Shown piece after piece: positions 30,924-41,910 of a stretch of DNA of 64,000 nt. The notes under the pieces were generated by a model, which did no database searches, was not told where the DNA came from, and saw nothing but the letters and a program-made list of their open reading frames with translations. The position numbers were made by a program, and so were the translations under genes. The DNA is from Rhizobium sp. AAP43 (GTDB lineage Bacteria > Pseudomonadota > Alphaproteobacteria > Rhizobiales > Rhizobiaceae), in the NCBI RefSeq assembly GCF_001296045.1, contig NZ_LJHS01000045.1:81587-145586 (forward strand). Reading direction: 5' to 3'. Each line of letters opens with the position of its first letter. The stretch's first letter is position 1.

Positions 30924-31942
30924 CCCCGGCGCTCCGGTGCCTGCATCATCTCGCGCAGAAGGTCTGGCGACATGTTCAACTGGCCGATCTTGCCGGCATT
31001 GTCGGCGAGATCGCGGAAAGCGAGCGCCATCAGCTGCTGCGGGTTCATGCCGACAGAGGCAAGCGCCTGCAGAAGTTTCGGCTCGGCCCCCTCGAAGGCC
31101 TTCATCATCCGGTCAATGCCATAGGCCTTGGCATCGGCTTCGGCGCGCTGGTTGGCGGTTGCCAGTTCGACGAGGTCACGGTTCTGTGCCTCGCGGGCGA
31201 TCTGGGCGGCCATCTCGGCGCGCTCGATGTCGATCCGGCGCTCAAGCACGGCACGCTCGGCATCCATGGCCGCTTCACGGACCTGGCGTTTCTTGTTTTC
31301 CACCGCCACTTCGGTGGCAAGCTCGTTCTCCCGGATCGACCGCTCCTGCTCGATGGCCGCATTTCGCCGGGCATAGATGGCCTCGTCTGCGGTCTTCAGC
31401 AGCTGCTCGCGGGTCTCGGCTTCCAGCGCGCGGGCCGTCTCCGGCTTCGGGCGAATGGCCAGGATCGAGAGGCCCACGACATCAATGCCGAGCGAGCCGA
31501 TGGCGCCGCTTTGTTTCAGGCTTGCCAGAAGTCCATCGACCAAGCCTTCGCCAGCGCCAAGGGCTGCCCGCAGGTTCAACCCGCGAAGGGCTGCCCGGAT
31601 TGCAACCTGCACCTGCTCGCTCAGCAGCAGTTCGATGCTATCAGGGTCGTCAGAAACATAGGCGCCACGCCGGTTGACGGTAAAGTTCAGCATCTCGGCC
31701 GCCCGTTCGGGTTCGACAATCCGATAGGTCGTCTGCCCCTGGATCGTCACCTCCTGGAAGTCCGATGTGGTCTCTTCGAACATGAAAGGTGCGTGTGCGG
31801 TGCCGGTCGGGAGAATGGCAATCGAACTTACCGGCTCATAGTACCAGAACGACAGGCCAGGTCCCTTTCGGAAAACCTTGCCAGCTTTATGCTGGATGAC
31901 GAACTGGGTCGGCATCGCCTTCAGGTATCTTACTCCGAACAT
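30920..31942 (-). CDS. SPFH/band 7 (prohibitin-flotillin) family protein
   Basis: The 340-residue product has a band-7 domain in the first half (FRKGPGLSFWYYEPVSSIAI; SDFQEVTIQGQTTYRIVEPE), then a long Ala/Glu/Arg-rich coiled coil near residues 180-280. There is no obvious membrane helix at the N-terminus, so membrane contact may be peripheral. AAGGAG lies six bases upstream of the ATG. It is first in the operon with the NAD-kinase-like gene and divergent from the NrtR-type regulator. Confidence 0.88.
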   Translation of the reverse strand: MFGVRYLKAMPTQFVIQHKAGKVFRKGPGLSFWYYEPVSSIAILPTGTAHAPFMFEETTSDFQEVTIQGQTTYRIVEPERAAEMLNFTVNRRGAYVSDDPDSIELLLSEQVQVAIRAALRGLNLRAALGAGEGLVDGLLASLKQSGAIGSLGIDVVGLSILAIRPKPETARALEAETREQLLKTADEAIYARRNAAIEQERSIRENELATEVAVENKKRQVREAAMDAERAVLERRIDIERAEMAAQIAREAQNRDLVELATANQRAEADAKAYGIDRMMKAFEGAEPKLLQALASVGMNPQQLMALAFRDLADNAGKIGQLNMSPDLLREMMQAPERRG

Positions 31943-31984
31943 CGCATTCTCCTTCGCCTGCCTGCGGCCCGATCGGCCACAGCC

Positions 31985-32043
31985 GTTGAACTATCCACCT
32001 TTGTGGAATTTGTCAACTAAGTTATTTTTCACTTTCAACTAAG
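31985..32043. promoter_or_regulatory. Repeated elements in the SPFH-nrtR divergent promoter region
   Basis: TCAACTAAG occurs twice as a direct repeat, at 32013-32021 and 32035-32043, 22 bases apart. The reverse-oriented GTTGAACTA lies at 31985-31993. Inside the left part, TCCAC (31994-31998) and GTGGA (32003-32007) form a further inverted pair. The arrangement lies in the 140-base gap between the two operons and is a plausible NrtR operator (inference). Confidence 0.5.
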
Positions 32044-32082
32044 GTGCTGTGGCGCTATGAGGGAGGCGAAGGAGACTGCGTC

Positions 32083-32766
32083 ATGACCTATCCCCCACTC
32101 GCCGTGACGGTGGATGTCGCCATCTTCCGTCTGCTCAACGGAGCGCTGCACTGCGCGCTGGTCCGCCGTGATGCCGAGCCCTTTGCCGGTGCTCTCGCAC
32201 TCCCCGGCGGCTATGTGCACGGCCAGGAGGATGGCACGCTGGAGGACGCAGCGCTTCGGGTCTTGCGGGACAAGACCGGGGTCGAGACCCCCTATCTGGA
32301 GCAGGTGGCAAGCTTCGGCGACATGGTACGCGACCCACGCGGCTGGTCGGTGAGCATTGCCTATATGGCATTGATCCGGCCCGCGGATGAAGTGGCGGAG
32401 ATCACCCAGCGGGAGGGCGACCGGCTGCACTGGGTGCCAGCAGACGAGACGGCTCTGCCCGAGCCGCTCGCCTTTGATCACGCCCGGATCCTGGACGCTG
32501 CGATCCGCCGGTTGCGCGATAAGGTGGAATACAGTTCCCTGCCCGCTCATCTGCTGCCCGAGCATTTCACGCTCCCGGAACTGCAGGCGATCTACGAGAA
32601 CCTGATCGGGCGACCGCTCGACAAGTCCGCATTTCGGAAACGTATGGCGGAAGCCGATTTCGTCACGCCCGTCGAAGGCGTCAAACGCGCCGCCAGCCAC
32701 CGGCCACCACAGGTGTACCGGCTGAAGGACGAGGCGCGCGCCGTCCTGTTCAATCGGGTGCTCTGA
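32083..32766 (+). CDS. nrtR: NrtR-type Nudix transcriptional regulator
   Basis: NrtR proteins are ADP-ribose-sensing repressors of NAD metabolism. The 227-residue product has an N-terminal Nudix domain with LALPGGYVHGQEDGTLEDAA. The catalytic REUxEE part reads RVLRDKTGV, so the glutamates are lost, as expected of a sensor rather than a hydrolase. A C-terminal winged helix-turn-helix follows (FTLPELQAIYENLIGRPLDK, SAFRKRMAEADFV). GGAG lies ten bases before the ATG at 32083. It is divergent from the SPFH/NAD-kinase-like operon, its likely target. Confidence 0.85.
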   Translation: MTYPPLAVTVDVAIFRLLNGALHCALVRRDAEPFAGALALPGGYVHGQEDGTLEDAALRVLRDKTGVETPYLEQVASFGDMVRDPRGWSVSIAYMALIRPADEVAEITQREGDRLHWVPADETALPEPLAFDHARILDAAIRRLRDKVEYSSLPAHLLPEHFTLPELQAIYENLIGRPLDKSAFRKRMAEADFVTPVEGVKRAASHRPPQVYRLKDEARAVLFNRVL

Positions 32767-32904
32767 AGCCATTCCAGCAAAGGTGCGGAGCGGTCTTGCC
32801 TCCGGAAGTGCTCGAAACCAAAGAGCGAGAGCCTTCCCGCACCTCCGTTCATCCGCAAAGGCTTTGGCACGACAGCCGCTCGCGGGCGTCGGGAGAGGCT
32901 TGCC

Positions 32905-33822
32905 TCACTTCGACTTCAACTTCACGGCGCCCAGGCCACTTTGCGCCTGGTCTGCCGAATCGCCTTCAGTCTCGGTGCCATTGTCTTCGGCTACCGCTTC
33001 CTCCTCCTGGTTTTCGAACCAGGTGCTGATCAGGCCGGCATGGAAGGCTGCCATTTCGTAGCAGAATGTGATCTCGCGATCCTGGGCGCTCCAGAAGGCA
33101 TTCTCGGTGCCGCAGGTCTTGCCGGTCAGCTTGATGCCACCCTTCAGGTTATAGCCTTCGCCAAACACGGTGGCGATCGTCTCCAGAACGGATGCCGACT
33201 TCAGGAGATCGGCAAAGCCCTGCAGGTCGGCATTGCCGGCCGGCTCGTAGGTCACGGTGAAAGCGGTCTTCTGGCCTTCCTTCATATTGGCCGCCAGCAG
33301 GCTCATCCAGCTTTCACGGGTCTTCTGGTATTCGAAGACGCATTCCTGGCGACGCTCTTCGGGGAAGTCGAGCGAATCGGCAAAGGTCTTGAAGAATTCC
33401 GCATTGGCGCCCGTCATCATGCAGACGATGCCATAGGCCCGCTGCCGGTCGAGGCCATGGGTGCCCATGAAATCGTCTTCCTGCGGTCCATCCTCCTTGG
33501 CCTCATCAATCAGGAACCAGCCATCGGCGGCGTCCTGGATTGTGGTGTTCAAATCCTCGTCCTCGGCGCCGAGCAAGAGCACAGAAGACAGCGCATCAAC
33601 CGCATCCTCCTCGCGCCCGAGCACAGGCAAATTGAGTTCGGAGACCAGCATGTGGCCTGCCTCGTGGAACAGGATGAAAATCGCATTGTTGACGACAAAC
33701 CGCTGCCCTTCCTCAACCTGTTCCGCCGTCAGTTCAGCGGCCGTGGCGGATGAGACAGGCGTAAAGGCTGAGGCCGCAAGCGTTGCGAGCACGGCTGCGG
33801 CAGCGGACTTGAATGAAACCAT
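32905..33822 (-). CDS. DUF4344 secreted metallopeptidase-like protein
   Basis: The 305-residue product has a signal peptide (AAAVLATLAASAFTPVSSATA) and the zinc-protease-like motif ILFHEAGHMLVSELNLPVLG. The acidic segment REEDAVDALSSVLLLG follows, typical of DUF4344. Four cysteines occur in the mature part, and the C-terminal tail is acidic. The substrate and role are unknown. It is monocistronic. Confidence 0.87.
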   Translation of the reverse strand: MVSFKSAAAAVLATLAASAFTPVSSATAAELTAEQVEEGQRFVVNNAIFILFHEAGHMLVSELNLPVLGREEDAVDALSSVLLLGAEDEDLNTTIQDAADGWFLIDEAKEDGPQEDDFMGTHGLDRQRAYGIVCMMTGANAEFFKTFADSLDFPEERRQECVFEYQKTRESWMSLLAANMKEGQKTAFTVTYEPAGNADLQGFADLLKSASVLETIATVFGEGYNLKGGIKLTGKTCGTENAFWSAQDREITFCYEMAAFHAGLISTWFENQEEEAVAEDNGTETEGDSADQAQSGLGAVKLKSK

Positions 33823-34008
33823 GTGTGAGCCCCTAACCCCAATTGGATTCGCCCATTATGTAGAGGAGAGGTTAAGCGACCGGAATCGCCATTTTTGGTT
33901 TTGCAGTCGGGATACAAGGACATTGCTGCGCAGGAAACGGGTGGCGGTCGCGTGGTTGGCGCGCCAGTCTGCCGAGACGCTCCCCCTCTCACAGCCCGAG
34001 GCCCGCCA

Positions 34009-34491
34009 ATGACACAGCCGATCCAATTCCAAGCCATGCCCTCCGGCGACGCCGAGGCCCTTCGCAATGGCGGTCTCGACGCCTACAGCCTGGCGCCGGA
34101 AAGACGCCTCTTGCCCGGTGGCTATCCGTGCCGCCATTGCCTGGACGAGATTGCCAAGGGCGAGGCCTATCTGACGCTCGCCTATCGCCCCTTCCCCGAG
34201 CTCCAGCCTTAGGCCGAGACCGGACTGATCTTTCTGCATTCCGAGACTTGCCCGCGCTATCAGGCGCTGGAAATCTTGCCGCCCATGCTCACCGGCGCCG
34301 ACTCTATCCTGCGCGGCTATGGCGAGGATCATCGCATCGTCTATTGCAGCGGCGGCGTGGTCGCAACGGAAGCCATACCGGCGCGGGCCGAAGCCTTTTT
34401 CACCGATCTGCGGATCACTGACCTGCATATCCGATCGGCCCGCAACAATTGCTACCAGTGCCGCGTCGACCGGAGCCCGGCGGCACCCTGA
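34009..34491 (+). pseudogene. DUF1203 family gene interrupted by an in-frame TAG
   Basis: The frame from ATG 34009 encodes 67 residues (FQAMPSGDAEALRNGG; GGYPCRHCLDEIAKGEAYLT) and stops at TAG 34210-34212 after FPELQP. It continues in the same frame with AETGLIFLHSETCPRYQALE to a second stop at 34491, 161 codons in all, about the normal length of DUF1203 proteins. DUF1203 homologues, as I remember them, have a tyrosine at this point (QPYAETGP), so TAC or TAT changed to TAG. There is no frameshift. It may be a recent pseudogene, a sequencing error, or a readthrough codon. Confidence 0.8.
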
Positions 34492-34576
34492 ACCCGCACC
34501 AACGCGTGGTTCAGTTGCAATTCACCTTCCCCGTGCAAAGCTCTTGCCGTCGAACAAGAAAACTGGAGGGCACATC

Positions 34577-35158
34577 ATGGACAGACGCAAATTTCTCCTC
34601 GCATTCGGGGCCGCTGCCATCCTGCCGAGCGTCGTGCTGCCCGATTTCATCATGCCGGGTGCTGCCATGGCGCAGGAGGCCCCGAGCGAGGAGATGATCC
34701 TTCGCCGTCTCGATGCGGCCCCGCAGCGTCAGGTCGCGCCGCAGAACCGGGTGACGATCAACGAGTTCAAGCGTCGGCCGGAGCTGCGCCGCGCAGCCCC
34801 CTCGATCGACATACAGGCGATCAATTTTGCCACGGGTTCGGCAGAGATCCCACGCTCGGAATATCGCAAGGTGCGCCAGATCGCCGGCGCCATGGAGCGG
34901 ATCCTGCGTCGCCGACGCGCGGTGCGTTTCCTAATCGAGGGGCACACCGATGCCGTCGGCTCCGCCTATTCCAACCAGATCCTCTCGGACCGCCGCGCCG
35001 CCTCCTTGAAACAGGTGCTCGTCCGCGAATTCGGATTGCCAGCGCGCGTCCTGGATACGGTCGGCTACGGCGAAGACTATCTGCTCGTGCCGGCAGAGCG
35101 GGACGAATGGCGCAATCGCCGGGTCACCCTGCGCCGCATCGACGATTTTGTTCGCTGA
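34577..35158 (+). CDS. OmpA-family protein with a twin-arginine leader
   Basis: The 193-residue product ends in an OmpA-C peptidoglycan-binding domain (INFATGSAEIPRSEYRKVRQ; FLIEGHTDAVGSAYSNQILS; DRRAASLKQVLV). The N-terminus MDRRKFLLAFGAAAILPS has a twin-arginine motif (DRRKFL) before its hydrophobic core, so export may be by Tat. GGAGG lies upstream of the ATG at 34577. It is followed by a strong bidirectional terminator and then ald on the other strand. Confidence 0.87.
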   Translation: MDRRKFLLAFGAAAILPSVVLPDFIMPGAAMAQEAPSEEMILRRLDAAPQRQVAPQNRVTINEFKRRPELRRAAPSIDIQAINFATGSAEIPRSEYRKVRQIAGAMERILRRRRAVRFLIEGHTDAVGSAYSNQILSDRRAASLKQVLVREFGLPARVLDTVGYGEDYLLVPAERDEWRNRRVTLRRIDDFVR

Positions 35159-35194
35159 GGCGCGAGCCGCACGCCTCTTCGAACGCGCTCTAAA

Positions 35195-35226
35195 AAAGGC
35201 GCCCCCGCCATTGCAGGGGCGCCTTT
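35195..35226. terminator. Bidirectional terminator between the OmpA-like gene and ald
   Basis: AAAGGCGCCCC and GGGGCGCCTTT form an 11-bp perfect stem with a ten-base loop. A and T runs flank it on the plus strand. Confidence 0.88.
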
Positions 35227-35248
35227 CCCGTTTTCAGCCTTGCGCGTC

Positions 35249-36367
35249 TCAGGCGACGGCGAGCGCCTTTTCCGGTGCCACGGCTTCGTATCCAAGCGCC
35301 TCGGCGACCGGCATATTGGTCACGCGGCCCTTGTGGACATTGAGGCCGTTGCGCAGATGGCGGTCCTCGGCGATGGCGCGCAGACCACGATCGGCGAGCG
35401 CCAGACCATGAACCAACGTCGCATTGTTGAGCGCATGAGCCGAAGTCACCGGAACCGCACCCGGCATGTTGGCGACGCAGTAATGCACGATGCCGTCGAC
35501 TTCATAGGTCGGGTCCGAATGCGTGGTGGCATGGGAGGTCTCAAAGCAGCCGCCCTGGTCGATGGCAACGTCGACGATCACAGCGCCCTTCTTCATGCCG
35601 GAAAGCATTTCGCGGGTGACCAGCTTCGGTGCGGCGGCCCCCGGGATCAGCACAGCGCCGATGACGAGATCAGCAGAGAAGACTTCCTGCTCCAGCGCGT
35701 CGATGGTCGAATAGACGGTATGAACCCGGCCGCCGAAGATATCGTCCAGCTGGCGCAGGCGTGGCAGGGAGCGATCGAGAATCGTTACGTCTGCGCCGAG
35801 GCCAACCGCCATTTTGGCAGCATGCAGGCCGACGACACCGCCGCCGATCACAGTGACCTTGGCAGGCAGCACGCCCGGGACACCACCGAGCAGGATGCCG
35901 CGGCCGCCATGGGCCTTCTGCAACGCCGTTGCCCCCGCCTGGATGGCAAGGCGGCCGGCAACTTCGGACATCGGCGCCAGCAGCGGCAGGCCGCCGCGCT
36001 CGTCGGTTACTGTCTCATAGGCAATCGCGGTCACGCCGGATGCGATCAGGCCCTTGGTCTGTTCCGGATCCGGGGCCAGATGGAGATAGGTATAGAGAAG
36101 CTGACCGTCGCGCAGCTGCGCCCATTCGGAGGGCTGCGGTTCCTTGACCTTGACGATCATGTCGGACTGTTCGAACACGTCCTTGGCAGAGGCGGCGATC
36201 TTCGCGCCTGCAGCCCTGTATGCGCCGTCATCGGCGCCGATGCCCGAGCCTGCTCCCGTCTCGATCAGGACCTCGTGGCCATGAGCCACATATTCCCTGA
36301 CCGCGCCGGGGGTCAGACCGACACGATATTCGTGGTTCTTGATTTCCTTCGGGCAACCGACACGCAT
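35249..36367 (-). CDS. ald: Alanine dehydrogenase
   Basis: This catalyses the NAD-dependent interconversion of L-alanine and pyruvate plus ammonia. The 372-residue product begins [20 protein letters not shown], with the catalytic Lys in [13 protein letters not shown]. The Rossmann motif is [20 protein letters not shown], and the family stretch [19 protein letters not shown] follows. Length is typical. It is divergent from an Lrp/AsnC regulator gene that probably controls it. Confidence 0.96.
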   Translation of the reverse strand: MRVGCPKEIKNHEYRVGLTPGAVREYVAHGHEVLIETGAGSGIGADDGAYRAAGAKIAASAKDVFEQSDMIVKVKEPQPSEWAQLRDGQLLYTYLHLAPDPEQTKGLIASGVTAIAYETVTDERGGLPLLAPMSEVAGRLAIQAGATALQKAHGGRGILLGGVPGVLPAKVTVIGGGVVGLHAAKMAVGLGADVTILDRSLPRLRQLDDIFGGRVHTVYSTIDALEQEVFSADLVIGAVLIPGAAAPKLVTREMLSGMKKGAVIVDVAIDQGGCFETSHATTHSDPTYEVDGIVHYCVANMPGAVPVTSAHALNNATLVHGLALADRGLRAIAEDRHLRNGLNVHKGRVTNMPVAEALGYEAVAPEKALAVA

Positions 36368-36480
36368 TCAGCGTTCCTCTCTTATATGGGCCTTGGCCGC
36401 TTGTGGATTGAGATGGTGGAATTGAAGCATCGATCGCGCAGAATGTCCTTGCAAAGTGAAGGAGGCAGACGCAGAAATTT

Positions 36481-36494
36481 CGCAGGATCTTGCG
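36481..36494. promoter_or_regulatory. Candidate Lrp-type operator upstream of ald
   Basis: CGCA-GGATCT-TGCG is an inverted repeat with four-base arms in the ald-Lrp intergenic region. A partial copy (CGCAGAAATTTCGCA) lies just upstream. Assignment rests on position and symmetry only. Confidence 0.4.
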
Positions 36495-36525
36495 TCAACG
36501 ATGCATAAATCGGAGGAATCTACGA

Positions 36526-36987
36526 ATGGCGGAACTCGATGCCATTGATCGTGCCATCCTGAGGGCGCTGCAGGAAAATGCGCGGATGACCAATGCCGAG
36601 CTTGCAGAGACCGTCGGCCTTTCGCCGTCGGCCTGCTCGCGACGGCATGACATGCTGGAAAAGGCGGGCGTCATCAGCGGCTATCACGCCAGGCTTTCGC
36701 ACAAGGCGATCGACTACAAGATGATGGTCATCGTCCACATCTCCCTGTCGGGCCAGTTCGCCAAAACACTGACCGAATTCGAGGCCGCGGTGAAGCGCTG
36801 CCCCAATGTACTGGTCTGCTATTTGATGTCGGGCGAGTATGATTACATCCTGCGGGTGGCCGCCAAGGATCTCGAAGACTATGAGCGCATCCACCGCGAC
36901 TGGCTGTCGGCCCTGCCCCATGTGGTCAAAATCAATTCGAGCTTTGCGCTGCGAGAGATCATTGAGCGTCCTAATGTGGGACTTTGA
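36526..36987 (+). CDS. Lrp/AsnC-family regulator, probable regulator of ald
   Basis: The 153-residue product has an N-terminal helix-turn-helix (MTNAELAETVGLSPSACSRR) and the C-terminal RAM effector domain (VLVCYLMSGEYDYILRVAAK). The start at 36526 has GGAGGA nine bases upstream. Its divergent pairing with ald is the standard arrangement for alanine-responsive AldR-type activators. Confidence 0.92.
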   Translation: MAELDAIDRAILRALQENARMTNAELAETVGLSPSACSRRHDMLEKAGVISGYHARLSHKAIDYKMMVIVHISLSGQFAKTLTEFEAAVKRCPNVLVCYLMSGEYDYILRVAAKDLEDYERIHRDWLSALPHVVKINSSFALREIIERPNVGL

Positions 36988-37093
36988 CGTAGCAATCGGG
37001 CAAAATTGTAATGACTCGATTCAGCCGGCTCTTACATGTCCCTGCTATAACTGTTGATGTTACGTCATATTGACCTCTATCAGGACGACAGGA

Positions 37094-37429
37094 ATGGCCA
37101 ATACTCTCGAAATGGATGTTCGCAAGGCTCCCCGCAGCCGTTGCCGCATTGCAACCAAGGTTCGGTATTTCCAGCAGGAAGCCGCCGGGCGGATTATCGA
37201 CATCTCGCGGACGGGTCTGGCGATCGAGCTGTCGACCAAGCTGAATGCCGGCCCCGGCAGCACAGTGGCCATCGAAACAGACGAGATCGGACTTCTGGAA
37301 GGTCTCGTTCGCTGGAATTACAGCGGCAGGCTCGGCATCATGTTCCGCCCCAACAGCAATGCTGCGGCCAAGGTCGACGCCTATTTCCGCAACTTCCACC
37401 GCGAATACAGGCCCGTCCTTCATCGATGA
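37094..37429 (+). CDS. PilZ-domain protein (predicted c-di-GMP receptor)
   Basis: The 111-residue product is essentially a single PilZ domain. The arginine-rich loop is RKAPRSRCRIATKV, and the second c-di-GMP motif is IIDISRTGLAIEL (DxSxxG). An ATG at 37094 follows CAGGA eight bases upstream; an ATG eight codons earlier is possible. Output partners cannot be inferred. Confidence 0.87.
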   Translation: MANTLEMDVRKAPRSRCRIATKVRYFQQEAAGRIIDISRTGLAIELSTKLNAGPGSTVAIETDEIGLLEGLVRWNYSGRLGIMFRPNSNAAAKVDAYFRNFHREYRPVLHR

Positions 37430-37644
37430 CAGCGTGAGAATCGCGCTGATTCGGCGCTTGCGCATCCCCCCGATCTCAAGCGGCGCCTCCCGCTCCCCTC
37501 CATAACAAGCCCTCCAGCGCATGGTATCCAATGGATTTCAGCCTGGAAATCTACAGAGATACACAACGCGTTTCCATGATACGCGGCATCTTAACGAATT
37601 CGCCAAGACGGATTTAACGGATTGCCAGGATTGTGGCGTCACGC

Positions 37645-37989
37645 ATGACGCCGCAATTGACGGAACGCAATTCTATGACCGCAGAAAGCTCACGGCACTC
37701 CAGTGCCGCCATGCTCCGCATGCCCTGCCATATCCGGGCCATGCTCACCTATAGCGCACGGCAATATTCCGTCCGGATTCGAGAGATCGGCCATACGATG
37801 CTTGTCCTCGATCTGCCCGCACCACTGTCGCTGCCCGATGATGCGGAAATCTACCTCCAATGCGCAGAGTTCGGTCGGCTCGATATCCGGCTCTCCTCCG
37901 TTGTCGACCGGACGATGACCGTCAATATGCTGGCGCCCAATGCCGCCATCGCGCAACTCCTCAGCGGCACGGGATTGCCACCACTCTAG
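37645..37989 (+). CDS. Hypothetical protein, possibly degenerate PilZ
   Basis: The ~114-residue product has a beta-rich pattern (YSVRIREIGHTMLVLDLP; AEIYLQCAEFGRLDIRLSS) that could be a PilZ-like barrel without the c-di-GMP residues. It lies 215 bases after a true PilZ gene. The start is uncertain: GTG 37633, ATG 37645 and ATG 37675 (with GGAACG upstream) are all possible. Confidence 0.5.
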   Translation: MTPQLTERNSMTAESSRHSSAAMLRMPCHIRAMLTYSARQYSVRIREIGHTMLVLDLPAPLSLPDDAEIYLQCAEFGRLDIRLSSVVDRTMTVNMLAPNAAIAQLLSGTGLPPL

Positions 37990-38095
37990 TTGCGGCCGGC
38001 GCACACCATCACACAACCGTCATTTTGAGGATGCAACTCTCGGCTTTGCGATTAAGCTGGCCCGGTTTTAGAACCGAACCGTTCGGGAGTGTTTC

Positions 38096-40117
<2,022 letters not shown>

Positions 40118-40125
40118 ACCTCAAT

Positions 40126-40151
40126 ATGGCTCGCGATTCGTCGCGAGCCAT
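40126..40151. terminator. UUCG-capped hairpin between cpdB and the LysR gene
   Basis: ATGGCTCGCGA and TCGCGAGCCAT form an 11-bp perfect stem with a TTCG loop on the plus strand. The T tract is weak on both sides, but the position between convergent genes fits a bidirectional terminator. Confidence 0.7.
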
Positions 40152-40163
40152 GTTCCAAAACTA

Positions 40164-41129
40164 TCAGAGGCTTGCGGCCACTTTCTCCGTTATCAGTTGA
40201 GGTGAGAAAGACATGTTCGAGTCAGGCGCGGGGCAGTTGGAAAGCTTGTCCCGGAACGCCTCGATCAACCAGGCCGCGGCCGGACCCGGCGGGGTCGCCG
40301 TCTTGCGGATAGCATAGAGCGTGTAGGATCCCTGCTCATAGGCGGGAACGTCGAGATGCACGATCCGCCCCTTGCGCAGGTCCTCGCGCAGGATTGAGGC
40401 CGGCAGCCCACCCCAGCCGAGACCACCCCTGATCAATTGATGCTTGGTGGCCATGTCGCTGACCCGCCAGGTCTTGTAGGAGAGCACGTTGAAATCCCGG
40501 CCTGCCGTCAGGTCCGATGCGTCGCTGACGACGATCTGCGTTTCCTCGCGCACATCGGCGAGCGTCAGTGTCCTGCCGAGTTTCGCCAGCGGATGATCGG
40601 CCGCAGCGGCCGGCAGCAGGAAATTGTGGCCGATCTTGTCGACAGTCAGCGAATCCTCCTGCTCCAGCAGGGCTCCGCCGATGCCGATCGAGGCGCGGCC
40701 ATTGGTGACCAGTTCCATGATCCGTCCGAGTTCACCAACCTCGATGCGCAAGGAGACCGTCGGGAACCGCTGCTGGAAGTCCCGCAGGATCGACAGCGTC
40801 GCCCCCATCGGCACCATGACACTGATCGCCACCGAAAGCTCGGGCTCCAAGCCCTGCACCATGCTGTGCGCCTTGGCCCGCATGACCTGCAGATCCGAAA
40901 CGATCCGCCGAGCGTCGCTCAGCATGGCGCGGCCGGCATCGGTCAGCAAGGATTGCCGGGTGCCGTTGCGGGCAAACAGCGAGATACCGAGTTGGCCTTC
41001 CAGGTTTCCAATGGTGTAGCTGACCACTGACTGGGCGCGATTGAGCTGGCGCGCCGCTGCCGAAAAGCTGCCGGCATCGGCGACCGCGAGAAAGACCTGC
41101 AACTGGTCGAGTGTGGGATTTGCATCCAT
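40164..41129 (-). CDS. LysR-family transcriptional regulator
   Basis: The 321-residue product has the LysR helix-turn-helix (LDQLQVFLAVADAGSFSAAARQLNRAQS) and a type 2 periplasmic-binding effector domain. The ATG at 41129 (MDANPTLDQL) sets the usual LysR start. It is divergent from azoR across 135 bases, the standard geometry for a LysR regulator and its target, so it probably controls azoR. Confidence 0.9.
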   Translation of the reverse strand: MDANPTLDQLQVFLAVADAGSFSAAARQLNRAQSVVSYTIGNLEGQLGISLFARNGTRQSLLTDAGRAMLSDARRIVSDLQVMRAKAHSMVQGLEPELSVAISVMVPMGATLSILRDFQQRFPTVSLRIEVGELGRIMELVTNGRASIGIGGALLEQEDSLTVDKIGHNFLLPAAAADHPLAKLGRTLTLADVREETQIVVSDASDLTAGRDFNVLSYKTWRVSDMATKHQLIRGGLGWGGLPASILREDLRKGRIVHLDVPAYEQGSYTLYAIRKTATPPGPAAAWLIEAFRDKLSNCPAPDSNMSFSPQLITEKVAASL

Positions 41130-41264
41130 GAGGAACCGTCTAGCCATCCAATTATTCGATAGGATCAATCTAGATTATCACTATTTTACTGATGACAACA
41201 TCCCTCTAGATCGATGTCGCGGCCACTCCCGGGCCGACAAGTTCATCACGCAAGGATTGCTTCC

Positions 41265-41879
41265 ATGTCCTCCATCCTTCTCATCACGTCCAGCCCGCGC
41301 GGTTCGGAATCGCTCTCCAATTCGGTTGCCCAGGACTTTGCCGACAAGCTCAAGGCGCAGAGCGGCGCGACCATCGTTCATCGCGACCTCGCCGAGAGCC
41401 CGCTCGCCCACGTTGACGGCACGTTCACCGCGGCCATCCGCAAGCCAGCCGACACGCGCACTGCAGAAGAATCGCAGGCTGCCGAGATCTCCGACGCGCT
41501 GGTCGCCGAACTCCTGGCTGCCGACACGATCGTCATCGGCACCGGTCTGATCAACTTCAACATCTATTCCTCGCTGAAGACCTGGATCGACCACGTTGCC
41601 CGCGCTGGTCTGACCTTCAAATACACCGAGAATGGCCCGGTCGGCCTGGCGACCGGCAAGAAGGCCTATCTCGTACTGGCTTCTGGCGGCGTCTACTCCT
41701 CCGGTCCGGCTGCCGCCATGAACCATGCAGAGCCCTACCTGAAGACCGTTTTGGGCTTCCTGGGCATTGAACTTGTCGAAACGATCTATGTCGAGGGTCT
41801 CGCCTACGGTCCGGAAGCTGCCGAAAAGGCGGTTGCTGCCGCCCATACCAAGGCCGAGGAACTGGCTCGCGCCGCCTGA
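41265..41879 (+). CDS. azoR: FMN-dependent NADH:quinone/azo oxidoreductase
   Basis: This flavoprotein reduces quinones and azo compounds by two electrons. The 204-residue product begins SILLITSSPRGSESLSNSVA (flavodoxin-like phosphate loop), then PMYNF-type motif as GLINFNIYSSLKTWIDHVAR and ASGGVYSSGPAAAMNHAEPY. AAGGA precedes the ATG at 41265. It is divergent from a LysR regulator and ends at a strong terminator. Confidence 0.93.
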   Translation: MSSILLITSSPRGSESLSNSVAQDFADKLKAQSGATIVHRDLAESPLAHVDGTFTAAIRKPADTRTAEESQAAEISDALVAELLAADTIVIGTGLINFNIYSSLKTWIDHVARAGLTFKYTENGPVGLATGKKAYLVLASGGVYSSGPAAAMNHAEPYLKTVLGFLGIELVETIYVEGLAYGPEAAEKAVAAAHTKAEELARAA

Positions 41880-41910
41880 CCGCTCATCTGATCCACCGCC
41901 TCAGACGAAA

